Assembly: GCA_026261815.1 (NCBI GenBank)
Contig: JAMPIT010000484.1
Location: 15,040,501 to 15,104,500, forward strand
Source: Monarcha castaneiventris obscurior
Lineage: Eukaryota; Chordata; Aves; Passeriformes; Monarchidae
Direction: 5' to 3'
Length of the DNA: 64,000 bases
Made by a program: the position numbers and the translations under genes. The notes beneath the pieces were generated by a model. It was not told where the DNA came from, did not search any database, and saw only the letters and a list, made by a program, of their open reading frames with translations. Of this stretch, positions 22,801 to 34,226 are shown piece after piece. Positions within the stretch are counted from its first letter, which is position 1. Every line of letters starts with the position of its first letter.

Positions 22801-25800
22801 CTTGGTGAAGAGGTTACTTTCAAGGTGTGATGACTGAAAACCCAAGGTCAGTCCTGGTGAGCAGAGAGGCCAGATGTGAATGTGACTCAGGCTGGTGACT
22901 CCTGGGCTCGCAGCCTTGCTGAAGGCTAGGGAAGCTGGGAGGTCACTGTAAAAGGCTTCCTTTGTCGAGTGCTGCTGGCTGCAGCTCTTGCTGTCCCCTG
23001 CCCAGGGGTTAGGCTGTCCACATGGTATCCACCCAGCCGAGCCTTCTTCTGCCTTTCACCTTAGAGGTATCTGAGTTCAGCCCCCTGGGGCAGAGCCCAC
23101 GGACTCAGAGGTGGAAGGGTTCAGCTGCTGTGAACTCTGTGCCTGGTCTTGACATTCCTTCTTGAGCATATGAGGGCTTTCGACGTATAATTTAGGTATG
23201 TGCTAGCTAGTGCTACTTGCAGCCAGATCTGCACTTCACAGCTCTTCAGGGATCCGTCCTCCACCACTGTGTTTTGTGGAGCCTTCCCAGCTTCACACCT
23301 TTGTCACCCTGCCACCTGTAATTCAGTGTTTGTGCCTTACAACAACCTTCTACACCATGGATGCACTGTGTGCTACAGCTCGTTCCTCTGGAGGTGCAGC
23401 TGGGGGGTTTAATGGCTGCTTCCCTGCTGTTCCTGCTGGGGAAACACCAAAAGAACCTCCCTGGGGTGCTCTGACCCCCGAGGAGTGTGAGCAGCTGCTG
23501 GGACATGGCTGTTGGGATCCTTTGGGCAGTGCAGGTTGTGCCAGTGTTGTTCTATACGAGAGCACCCAGTGCTCTTGTGCAGCTGTTGCAGTCAAAGTTA
23601 ACTACAAATTTGCTGCCCTCTCTCTGCTGGGGTTTGGGAAGTTCAGCATCTCTGTAGCCACAGTAATGGCCTTTTCTTCTTTCAGTCTGCTGCTAATTGT
23701 AAACTAAAGGAAAAGGAATAATTTGGGAATGACTCTTGTGCAGCTGATGGACATGAGCAGACTCAAAGCTAGAAGAAACAAAGTTGACTTTTCAGTCTGA
23801 TACTGGACTACCCTGCCTTGGCATTCAGCTCACCTAAAAACTGGGAACTGGAGGGTCTCTGTGCCACTGGGCCCAGTGCTGCTATAAGTGTGTGGAAATG
23901 TAGTGGCTACTTTTATTAATAGAAAAGAAAAGAAAACTTTACTAATCTGTTTCCTACTGATGTTATGACTATCCCGTGCTAAATGTTTGTGTGTGGGGAA
24001 TTCTGGTTGCAAAATATCTCCTTGCAATTTCCTTATCAAAGCTGAAGGCGAGCAGAATTCTCTCATGTGCAATTTTATGGGGCCAGGCCAGTGCTATTTT
24101 CTTGCCAAGAGTTTTTCCAGAGCAAATAAGAGATCTAGCAAGCATTCATGTAGATGGATTTTTTTCTGGGTTCTTTTTTTATTTCGGTTTTGGTGGGCTG
24201 GTTTGTTTTTTTTTTTTGGGGGGGGGTGGTTTGGGGGGTTTTTGGAGGGGTTTTTTTGTTTGTTTTTTGGTGCTTTTTGGCTTCTGGGTAGTTGAATACT
24301 GGTCATAGATGTTTTTTTGATATCTTCATTTCTCTTTCCATGAATATTAGACCAGCATTAGTATCACCAATATAAAGTCCTGTAAGTGTCTTAGAGTGGA
24401 AAATGTTGGATATAACTTCAGTGGTGATGCCACTAAGTTTCGGGGTGCTTTAGAGATGTCAGTGGTACAGCCTGGGATGGCAAGGATGCTCACCATTTGT
24501 TCCTTTGGTGCTACAAACAGGAGCAGTGGGGCTTTTCTGCAAAGATAAAGTTCCCCTTTCAGGTCTCTGTGTCACTGTAGAAAATACAGAGCATCCTCTT
24601 TCACTTTTGGAAGGAAATGATCCTAAACAAAGCCCTGCCTGTGCTGTGGCCTCTAGGCAGATGGCCAGTGCCATTATCCTTTAAGGGCACGTTAACAGCA
24701 ACCTTCAGTTCAGAGGCACTGAGTTGTATCTCTTCCATGAGATGCCAGGATGAGGACAAGGCATGGATCCCTCTTGTCAATGGGAAAAACATTTGTTCTG
24801 CTCTTGGCCTGTCTTCTGGACAGGGATTTGGAGAGAACACAATAGAGATGATATTGCAGATAAATGCAAGCTACCAGTCAGAAGCACAGACTGTAGGATC
24901 TTCTGCAGCCAGATGCAGTTAATAGATGCCACCCTCCACTGCACGTTTCAGAGGAAGGCACAACCACCATAATAGTCCAAAATCGTGGACTTCTATTTGC
25001 ACCATAATGATCTCTGGAAAGAAATTTCTCCCTGATTAACATATGCCCAGAAGGGTTTGCAATGAATAGGCCTTACAGTTTCATCTTCTGAGCACCACAG
25101 ACATTTGGTCGTATCGTCAGCTGGTGGAAACTGGCATTGCTTTGTTGCCTTTCCAAGTCAATTTGCAATGAGTGAAGATTGGTCTTTCTGTTCTCCTTCA
25201 CATGAAGGTCATGTAGCTTTTGTGGCTTTGTGCAATATGTTCTTCCTAAAGAGAAATGAATGTGCAGTTGTGTTTTATTTTGCAATGATCTTCTAAAGTA
25301 CCCAGTTCAAAGATTGGGCGTGCTTGACACACTTTCCACCCATTTTTTTCAAATTAATAATCCTCTGATGCCTCTCACGTGATCTGTTGGTCCTGCAACA
25401 GTTTGAGCTTTGATGGAGTAGGAGTCTTTGAACAACAAGGGAGCACTGGAAAATCTGGGGAACTTCTGTTTTAGAGGCTTTGATACTGTGCTGGGACACT
25501 ATCCTACTGTTAGGCTGCTTCAGTGTTTCCAGTCTGTCAGGGTCATTTCATAACAGATATGGGAAGGATTCTCACTTGGATTGTCTGCAGTTTTCTTAGT
25601 TGCCTAGGGAAGGCTATAACTTACCCACTAAAACTACCTGTACCTTGTTTTCAAAGGGATCTAAGAGCAGGATGCCTCAAAGGAGCTATGTAGAAAGTTG
25701 GAGAAGAACCAGCCCCCGCTGAGGAAAGTTCTCATTCTAAAGCCTCAGTGAGAGCTGGGAGGCAGACATTTTTCCATCCCCCTCCTTCCTTCTCTGTGAT

Positions 25801-28077
25801 GTTAGGAGTGTCAGCTGCCACTCACTGTGAGCAAAGGTTTAAGAATTTCTCTGGCACATAGTGCAGTGATGAGTAGCTCTGCAGGCCTGTCGAAGTCAGG
25901 ACTCAGCTTCCTGCCCAGTCAGGCTTTGAATCAAATCCCCCAGTGTGTCAGGGAACTGGCTGGTTAACTGGGGATCCTCCAGCCCTGCTCCAAAGGGATC
26001 CTGCAGATGAGAGCCCAGAGCACTCTAGGAAGCTGGAGGAGTCCCTAAACATTTACAAGAACAAATTGACTTGAGAGGGTTTCAGGCACTGCAAGCAATG
26101 AGGAGGAGAAGTCCTCTTTGAAAGCCAGTTGATGTTTTCAGGAACTGCTGCTTCTTCTGAGAGGAAAACCACAGACTCTGAACCATGAATCCAGAGCTGC
26201 CCCCAAGCTCTGGGCAAAGGCAGAGTATCTTTAAAGGTCAAGCCCAGCAAGGCTGGCACAAGGGTCAGGAGCAGGAAGTGTCCTGCAAGACAAGATCTCA
26301 GATGCTTGAAGAACATCAGGGAGCATCACAGAGTAATGGAAGGAGAAGCCAGCAGTGCCACAAGCAGCGTGGGGAGGCAGATCTGCTTTCTAACACGTCC
26401 TTCTGGGTGTTCATTGGTGTCAAGGGAGAGCTCAGTTTATCAGTCCTTCCCTTAGCAGGGCAACAGCAGAGACTTCTGTTTGTCCCCCAGTTTTCTCAAC
26501 ATTTGTAGGAACTCAGTATGTTGGTGGCTTCTCTCCTGGTTGAAATAGGACAATTCCCAGAGATAATGGGGCACGGGGACTGACCACGTAGAGGAGTTGC
26601 CTTCCTTATGTGTTGTGAGGAAATGGCTGCAGATCCCTTCTGTGAAGTTGCCCCTTTCATAGGTCTGATCTCCAGGAAAAATCACCTCTAAAGAGAAAAA
26701 GGTGACTGCCCTGTGACACTGAGTGCCTCTGTCAGTTCTGTTTCACTTTAAGCAGCCAGTAATTGATCTCAAAGGTCTTGTTTGCACTTGATGATGCCTC
26801 AGAAATCCTGAGTCACTCTTCACCCGAATTCACCCTGATGCATCTGTTTACTCTATGGTTGTGTGATAGTTGGGAAAGTCCTCAAGTACAAAGAATGTTG
26901 AAACTGTCATCTTCCTAAAAACGTAGTCCTGCTGCTTTTATAATGAGAAAGTAGGTTGGATGTCACATTCCTTGATGAAACACAGCTGTGTATCAGTCCC
27001 AGCATTTCTCAGGTGTTGAGACAGCTCCGTTTTGCTGTCTGCTTGTGCTCAGAAGCTCCTGGTTGTTAACTTTCAGGAGAGCCAGCACAGGCTTATACCT
27101 CCAAGATGTTAAATACATACAATGTTTGTCAGACAGAAACATCTTGGACTACCCTCTCAGTTCCTGCCCTGGACACTGTGTCAGTATGGAAGAAGCAAAT
27201 GAACAATTTTTTTTCTGATTTCTGACTTTGAGGGGTGTTTGGGGCTGTGTTCAGCTTGGCTCTGCCCTACATTTGCTGCTGTCTATGTCCATGCATGTCT
27301 GTGCTACTTGGATCCCTCTGTCTTTGCTAAGGGTTAAGGCTGTATACACAGCAAGTTGCTGAGGTCATCTGAAGTGCATTTGCATTCATTTTGTGGTAAC
27401 TTGGTCACGAATTTAAGCTCTGAAGGGCACCAAGCAATTGTGCTTATCAGTAGGAGCCTTGGTGCTTGCAGTTTGCTGTTGGGCTCTTTTCTGAGTTATC
27501 TTCAACCTCAGTCATCGCCGGCATCCAGGGAGCTTAACATCAGACAATTGTCTGAGTATTCATTAAGCTCTAAGTGCTTAAACAGTGAAACCTCTACAAA
27601 AGCAGCTCTGAAAGCTGAAGAAGAAAAATATAACTGCCTGTAAGGAAACTTTCCTGCTGGTAGCCATAAATCAGTAGGTTTTTAGTAGCTTGTGATGAGC
27701 ATCTTAATGGGGCCTATCAATCTGACTGCATTTAAAGTTTCAGCCATTGTTACATTACCCAAATGATCACAGATCCTCTGATGGCAGAGATAACTTGGGA
27801 AAGATTTAGCAGAATATGAGTTTATCTGAAACTGTGACCTGACAACTTCGATGTCTCTAACTGCCTAAAATTACTCGTGTTCATCTTTCCAGGATGCACA
27901 GAGACTGCACTGATGCCACTCTGTCTTTTGTGGCAGCTGAGCTATTTGTCTTCTCATGTCTCCTACCTTCATTTTCTGCCTGCAGACAACAGCATTCACT
28001 CCTGTCACACCTGGCCCAGGAGAGCTGGAGTGAAAATTCAGATAAGGGAGAAAAACTAGGAAGCAGTATATGAGCCA
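19806..28077. other. Unique non-coding sequence
   Basis: No gene or interspersed repeat recognised in about 8.3 kb. It contains an 8-bp hairpin of CCATAATT/AATTATGG at 22405-22429 and a G/T-rich tract at 24158-24285. Frames at 21811-22182 and 23210-23707 (plus strand) are open for 123 and 165 codons but show no motif or splice context. Confidence 0.4.
24158..24285 (+). repeat. G/T-rich low-complexity tract
   Basis: The plus strand is almost only T and G. It includes T runs over 10 long and a run of about 9 G near 24218-24226, followed by further GGGG blocks. The complement is a C/A tract. It inflates open frames on both strands near here. Similar but shorter tracts occur at 30965-31015 and 50818-50865. 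Confidence 0.85.
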
Positions 28078-28189
28078 AAGTCATCAGGAATTTGGATGAT
28101 GTAAAATTTGGGCAGCCGCCGCTGCCTCCCAGCCATATAATTCACTCTCCCCCAGCAGTGGGTGCAGCACAGCTGCTTGGGACTCTCAC

Positions 28190-28253
28190 CCTTTTTATTT
28201 TCATGCTCCTGTTTCAAAGCCACCAGTAAAGAAAAACGGTCTCCATGAACATC
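28190..28253 (-). other. Candidate coding exon (unrecognised)
   Basis: Reading the minus strand, a CACAG acceptor precedes 28253 and a GG|GTGAGAG donor follows 28190, bounding 64 nt. In phase 0 it encodes DVHGDRFSLLVALKQ and continues EHENKK. The frame stays open beyond the donor to a stop near 28056, so a terminal-exon reading is also possible. It joins in phase with the candidate at 29431-29495. No family recognised. Chance splice-like sites are common in intronic DNA. Confidence 0.13.
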
Positions 28254-28814
28254 CTGTGGCTTAGGAACGTGAGAAAGCATAAATTGCTGGTTTTAGGCAC
28301 TTCTCTTCAACCAGCTATCCAGAAGGCTGTTTGAGCTGTAAAGCCCATCCATCACTTTGGCTACTGACACCAATGCCACTGCCAGGGAAAGATCAGTCAA
28401 GCTGGATTATCAAAGTCAAAGCCAGAGACAGCTCTTGTGGGAAGTGGTTGAAAAAGTCTCATGTCTTAATTCCTCACTGTGTATGAAATAAAAAAGGGGA
28501 TTGTGCATGAGGGGTGGGAATACCCTGTTTCTCATTAACTGAATGCATGGTCTTGAAAGAGAGGGTGGAGCTCCTGTGCAAAAGAGAAATCATATTAATA
28601 CATTTTGTTCCCCTATTTTTGCCTTCCAGTGCTCTCCTCTGGGAGCTGTAGTCCCAGGGCTTTGCACATGAACACATATGTAGTTAGTAGTAAAGATGGG
28701 TTGGTTTTTATGTGAAAAGAAAAAGCCAGACACGGGGAAATGCAAAAACCAGGCCTGGAAGATGGAGTGAAAGCTCTTTACTCTCACAAGAAAGTGACCA
28801 CTGTGGCTGTGGAG
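28253..28814. other. Unique non-coding sequence
   Basis: No recognisable feature. Confidence 0.45.
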
Positions 28815-29060
28815 GTGCAGAGGCAGGCCCAGCCCCGCGTCCGCTCTCAGCCGGGCTGGCTGTGCTCCGGGCACTGGCTGCCAGAGCCATCACGGCAGAG
28901 CTGTCACCGGGGCTGGCAGCCTGGCTGTGCCACGGGGAAAGGATGTGACTGATGGCATCTGTCTGTGCCAGCAGTGGGGATCCCCTCCGGGCAGCGAGTG
29001 GCCCTGGCAGCTCAGCACAGGGCGCAGCTCGGGAGCCGCAGCTCCGGCACAGGGGAGGAG
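28815..29060. promoter_or_regulatory. CpG-rich GC patch
   Basis: About 20 CpG dinucleotides by eye in about 245 bp of GC-rich DNA, in a window that is otherwise CpG-poor. This may be a small CpG island, a GC-rich regulatory element or an exon. Several frames are open through it on both strands, as GC-rich DNA lacks stops. No TATA box or convincing start codon is seen. Confidence 0.25.
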
Positions 29061-29430
29061 GGAACGCCTGGAAGGGTCTTTGGGGCACCCGTGTGAGCAG
29101 AGGGCAGAGATTTGCACTGCTCTGTGAGCTGCACTCTGCTGTGATTCAGTCACCAGCCCTGTCTCTTGGCTTGGTTCAGAACATAAAGTAACTCAGCCGC
29201 CTTTCTTCTTTTTTTTTTTTATTTTTTTGTCATTGGAAGCTGGCACATTCCAATAGGAGTGCGTGTTCCAAACCCAGCTATTTCCATCAGGACATTTCAG
29301 GACTTTTGGTGGTAGGAGTGTGGGCGAGAACAGGTTTCGCTAACCAAAACCCAATTTTTCCTACATCCCTACTGTGGGATTTCTTGTGGGGGATGTATAT
29401 ATGACTTAGATTTTAGGAAAGAAAACTTAC

Positions 29431-29495
29431 CTGAGAACAAAAACCTCCTTCAGAAAAATAGAGTGATAAACCTTTTCCAGTTCCATGAACTGTTT
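29431..29495 (-). other. Candidate coding exon (unrecognised)
   Basis: On the minus strand a pyrimidine-rich acceptor (TTTCCTGCCTTCTGAG) precedes 29495 and a consensus donor CTCAG|GTAAGT follows 29431, bounding 65 nt. Two frames are open. One reads KQFMELEKVYHSIFLKEVFV. The other, which would join in phase to the 28253 candidate, reads TVHGTGKGLSLYFSEGGFC. Only one could be real and no family is recognised. The splice-site quality is the main support. Confidence 0.15.
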
Positions 29496-31320
29496 CTCAG
29501 AAGGCAGGAAACAATTCCCTGCCTCCCTCACTGTGGTTAAACTAGGCTGAGCAGTGGATGGGCAAGATGAAGCTTGATGGGGGTGAAGGGCCCTGCATGC
29601 CCTGGGGCTGGTGGGCACAGGCTCCAGGCTGGGAAAAGCCAGCAAACTCCCACCTACGCCTGCAGTGAACCAGGAACTGCAGCACTGGGAATGCATCCCA
29701 AACAGCTCAGTAAGCTCTGAACAAGAAGATACAGGTATTTGCTAAAGGTCAGGGTCCTAACTCTGTCTTGAGGTGGAACTTCGCACAGAAATCCACTAAA
29801 AACCAAGGAAGTAGCATCCTTTTTAGACCTTTTACGGGAGAAGGTCCAACACCATCTATGCCAATTAAGCAGGGAGGTGAACTGCAGTAAAAGAGCAGAG
29901 CAGCTCAGAATACACAGCTGTAACTTGCCCTGCATGGTCTGGTAGTGCCAAGATACCCTGAGAAGTCGTTGAACTTCTCTGGTAGCAGCCTTGTAGGAGC
30001 ACTGGCACAAGGCATAACAGCAGTGCAGGTAACGTGCTTCATGCATAAATTCATCGCTGGCTACATTGTCCCTCATCAGATTTGATTAAAGTCTCTCAGA
30101 CTGCATTGAGAATGGAAAGAATGGTGCTATTAATTTCCACAGCTGCTGATTACAGAGGGCTTGTTGCGTTAGGTAGGTCAGTGGCCGGGTCAAGCTGTGG
30201 TGTCTGTATGTGAAAGAGGCAGAAGTGCTGTGCAGGGAAAAGTGAGCCCTGTGCTGCTCCCTGGTCACTCCCCCACCCTGGTGGCTCTTGCAGGAGTGGT
30301 TTGACTTGTGTGCCCCATGGATGGGACATCAGGTCACAGTGAGTGACTTCCATGACAGCTACTGGTGTTGGCTGTCTTGGCAGAGAGGCTGAGCCTGAAT
30401 GCACCATGGGGAATGAGCTTTGGGCCTGCTCTAGAAGAGACCTCTTTAGTTAAGGGTCAGGGCACATGGACAGGCAGCTGTAAAGGGAGACCTTGGGATT
30501 ATTTGTGGACAGACAGCTGACATCAACTTGCAGGGCTGCTTGTTGCAGTGTATTTCATAGTAAGTTAAAATCAGGTGTATTTTTAATGCTGAAGAAAAAT
30601 AAGCCAAAAGAAAGCGATGGGAAAAAGACCTGAAATAAAAGGTTGCAAGAAATCAAATGAGCGGTTTCCAGGAGTGGTGTGTCTGAGTGTTGCTTGGGGT
30701 GAAACATAGATTGTTTTCCAAGATCAGCTCTCACTTGTGAGCCAGTAGTGAGACCATGCTCGCTGGAGCATCTGTGCTGGCTCTGGCCAGAGGCTCACCT
30801 TAACCCTTCTCTTCTCCCTGGCTGGAACCAGTAGCATGTTTAGGAGTGTAAGAGAGAAACTGTTTGTAGTATGATCCATCCTCCGGCATAACCTCAGGCC
30901 CATGGTCACATCTGTTGGCATCAGCATCCCGATGTTTTTTGGTGCATCCTGTAATTGCAGTGGCTTTAGATTTGGGTTTTGGTCTGGTGGTTTGGTTTTT
31001 GGGGGGAGGTGGGTATTTGTGAGAAATACTGATTACTTTTGCTTTAATCACCTTTCTGCCCTTTTTATCTCTACAGACCTTGGTCTCCTCCCTGTGCCAC
31101 CTCTTGTCTGAGCTGAGGCATCCTCCCACATGGAGAAAGGAGCTGTGCAGGATGCACAATCACTGGTCAGCCTGTTCTTCTCCATGCCTGGTCTATCCTC
31201 GCTAAGAGAGGCTGTGAGACATTGCCTCCCACAAGTCATGACTTAGGTGAACCACAGGATCATTTTCTCATGGTGGCTTTAAAAAAGGAAGGCTTTACCT
31301 TCCTTTGCTTCAGCCTTTCA
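29496..31320. other. Unique non-coding sequence
   Basis: Nothing recognised apart from a G/T-rich patch at 30965-31015. Confidence 0.45.
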
Positions 31321-31476
31321 GTGATCCTTTGAGATGCTACATGTGTTTGTGACCATTCCTGAGCCCTGAGCTGGAAGTTTTAAAGCACTACCAGCAGCAA
31401 CCCCAAGCAAAATAATGGATGACTGCAAGCAGAAGGAAGCACCCTGTGCTCAAGGAGTGGAGAACTGCAGGTGCAG
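31321..31476 (+). other. Candidate non-coding or 5'UTR exon
   Basis: A long pyrimidine-rich acceptor (CTTTGCTTCAGCCTTTCAG) ends at 31320 and a consensus donor GTGCAG|GTAAGC begins at 31477, bounding 156 bp. All three frames hit stops early in the exon, so it would be non-coding or a 5' leader. An ATG at 31415-31417 in reasonable context (AATAATGG) opens a frame to the donor (MDDCKQKEAPCAQG...). This is splice-site inference only. Confidence 0.15.
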
Positions 31477-33988
31477 GTAAGCTCAGAACAATTTGTGATT
31501 TTATACTTTGCCAGTGTATTATTTATGCTCTTGGAGCACGGCACACATCTGCTTAGGCAGCCTTGGGAGTGGCCTGACTCCAGCAATCAAGACAAGCAGA
31601 CCAAAGCATTTCCAAATCCTTGGTTGTATTTGAGAACTGCCTGAGTTCCTGGCTGGGTTACGTGGCTGCTGTGCTGGGAAGAAAGAGGAAGCATTGGTTT
31701 GAGCTGTGGATTGCAGGCGTTTCAGAGTGGCCTGGTTGACTCTGGGGTGTGGAGTCAGCCATGTGCCAGGCACTGGGGCTGTAACAGAGATCTAATCTGG
31801 CCCTGGGATTATTCTGTGTACATCCCCTGCTCCTTTTGTGGTTTTGAATTTCCCTAAAGAAGTTTTTTCCTAAACTTACGCGGTGAAGATGAAATCCCCC
31901 TTTGCTGCATTTTTATTTCTTTTCGATGGTATTGTCTCACTGAGAAAATGAATTTGATCATGAATTACCATGTTCTCATTGCTCCACTCTTCCCCTCTGT
32001 GCCTGGAGACCTCTGTTCCCTTCTGTATGTGTTTTGATACAAAACTCTTGGACAAAAGGTGTGTTACATGGGCATATGCTACCTACAGACTATACAGCTT
32101 CTTCTTCATTGAGAGTAGGTTTGTTCATCAGAACTGCAGTAAGAGCTGCATTTCCAGTTTTTGCTTTTATTTAAGTAAGATTCTTTTATTTACCTAAATG
32201 CAAGCCATCCTCCCACTCCTGGCAATTTCCACTATTCCACTCATATAAGGCTGCATTTGTTCAGACCAACCTTGCTGGTCAGGGTACTCTATCCATTTCT
32301 GTTCAATAGCAGCGTTAAGTTAGTGACTCTGAGCTCTCCTCCTGAGTCAGGTAACACCCTGTGGGCGACACATTTACATCTATCCCTTGGATTTATGTCT
32401 CTGTCCTCTATGGAGGTGAGCTACTTTGTCAGAAAATAATAATAAAAAAAAAAAAAGACAGAAGTTTAAATAGAAATGTATTTATTTAGATATTGAGGCA
32501 ATATCCATAGAATTAAAATGGTTGAAAACTTAAAGTGGACTTAGGGAGATGGCAGCAGTACCCCCCTGGGCTGTGTGCAAGAGGAGCTGTTGCTTTTGGG
32601 AAAGAAGAGGAGAAAGGAGTGCTGAGGTATTTAGGTGACTGCTCTGTTTTGCTTTGTCACAGAAATAGGGATGGTGTAAAGGGCAAGGTGGGGGGCAGAA
32701 CAACTTTAATGTTTGGGCATGGGCAGGGAGAAATAACAGAAGTGCTGTAAATATTGCAGCTGACAGCAGAGACCCATTTGGCTTGGAATATAGGGCAATA
32801 AATGCAGTCAGGTGATTCAGGGGTGTTGTGCATAAGTCTGCCAGGTAGGCAGGCGAGAGCCGATCAGGAAATAATTATGGCTGATAAGGGGAGCTTGTAA
32901 GGGGGCCAGCACCTTCTGTGACCATGAAAGGTGTTAATGATTAACTGTATGGAAAAGCTGGAAGCACATTCTCCCCTTCCTTCAAAGTCACACCCGACTG
33001 CTCTCCTGCACCATTAACTCAAGAGCTGCCCTGCGAATGCAGCTGGGCGTGAACGAGCTTTAATTCAGGGCAGCAGGATGTGGATGGGGAGGCCGGGTGC
33101 TTCCAACAAGGGCATGGTTGGCACCCTGTGTGTCTGTCCAGGTGCCTGCATCTCTGGGTTAATTCCTGGGGAAATCCATACTGCTCCTGGGCAAAGTGGG
33201 AGAGATTGCTGTCCCCTATATGGGATTGCAAATGAAACCCCACCCCGGCCATGGGCTCGTGTGGGTGGGTGGGTGACAGAAAGCTGTGTGGCTTTAACAT
33301 TTGGGGTAATGATGCAAGAGACAGGAGAGGGGAAATCCTCTGTACTTTGAGGAGATGCAGCAGGGCATGACTCAGGTGCTCCAGGACAAGTTCACCAACA
33401 CACAGAGTGCAGCTTCCCAGGACAGGGTCGGGATGAGGTGCTGTAACTGGAGGCTTGCACCTTGCAGCACTGCTGCAGGAACACGAAGAGGCCACAAACC
33501 CTGTTAGCGGTGTATGATGGTGCTCAGGATGAACGAGATGAGATTTGTATGTCCTGGCTCTGTGTATTCCTGGGGCTGGCCAAAGGGGTGCAAGGACAGG
33601 GGCCACACAGCAACCTGGCTGTGCCTCTATTTTGCATCAGCCCTTTGCAGCTGAGAACTGCAGAGAAAAACAGCATCCTCTCTGTGATGGCTGCTCCTTC
33701 TGTCCACAGCTCTGCCTGGAACAGTGAGGGCAGAGCCATGCCTGGTCCTTGTCAGGCTCCAAATGGCAGTCTGGAGATTCACTCCATGCAGGGAACTGGC
33801 CTGGAATGTTAAAGCATTGGTGTTATTAAATATAGGCAGTGGGGATGGTGCTGGAGCTGTAGTTTGAATCTTGAATAGACTTTCCTTTGTAACCTTTCTG
33901 TACAGCTCTTAGAGTGAGTGCTAATGGATTATACTTGATTAATGCTAGCTAATTAATTTTTATTAATTAGGTCACATTTAGTGGCTCG
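31477..33988. other. Unique non-coding sequence
   Basis: No gene or repeat recognised except an A-rich run at 32440-32457. The AT-rich stretch 33905-33970 contains paired TAATTA motifs. Confidence 0.45.
33949..33970. repeat. TAATTA palindrome
   Basis: CTAATTAA (33949-33956) and TTAATTAG (33963-33970) form an inverted repeat around a 6-nt loop. Each arm contains the TAATTA core bound by many homeodomain proteins. It lies just 5' of the LTR. A regulatory role is inference. Confidence 0.4.
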
Positions 33989-34226
33989 TGTTCAGGTTTC
34001 AGCTGGGGTAGAGCTTAATTTCTTCCTAGTAGCTTGTACGGTGTTGTGGTTTGGAATTAGGAGGAGAATAATGTTGATAATAAGAAAGATGGAGAGGCAA
34101 TTTTTACAGGAGCATGTAGTGACAGAACAAAGGGGGAATGGCTTTTTTCCCTAATTCTCTCCCCCATCCCACTGCAGAGGGAGTGAGCAGGCAGCTGTGT
34201 GGTGCTTAGCTGGGTTAAACCACAGC
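33989..34226 (+). mobile_element. Solo endogenous-retrovirus LTR, internally rearranged
   Basis: The left part (TGTTCAGGTTTCAGCTGGGG, then CTTCCTAGTAGCTTGTACGG and GAGAATAATGTTGATAA) matches the start of a common bird ERV LTR. The right part (ATTCTCTCCCCCATCCCACT, AGGGAGTGAGCAGGCAGCTG, then TGGGTTAAACCACA) matches its 3' end. The LTR is much shorter than the several hundred bp I expect. About 34086-34145 instead carries a CR1-like block (see separate entry). No internal retroviral genes are present and no clear target duplication is seen. It is a non-coding relic. Confidence 0.7.
34086..34145 (+). mobile_element. CR1-like block inside the LTR
   Basis: The blocks CAATTTTTACAGGAGCATGT, AGTGACAGAACAAAGG and GGGAATGGC resemble the CR1 ORF2 3' segment of the form TTTTTACA-GGGCATGTAGTGA-AGGACAAGGGG. 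Neither CR1 end is present, so if this is a nested CR1 it was trimmed by later deletion. Alternatively it is native to this LTR subfamily. Confidence 0.4.

Noticed and set aside
33019..33606. 195-codon minus-strand open frame
   Set aside because: His/Ser/Pro-rich composition without domain or flanking signals.
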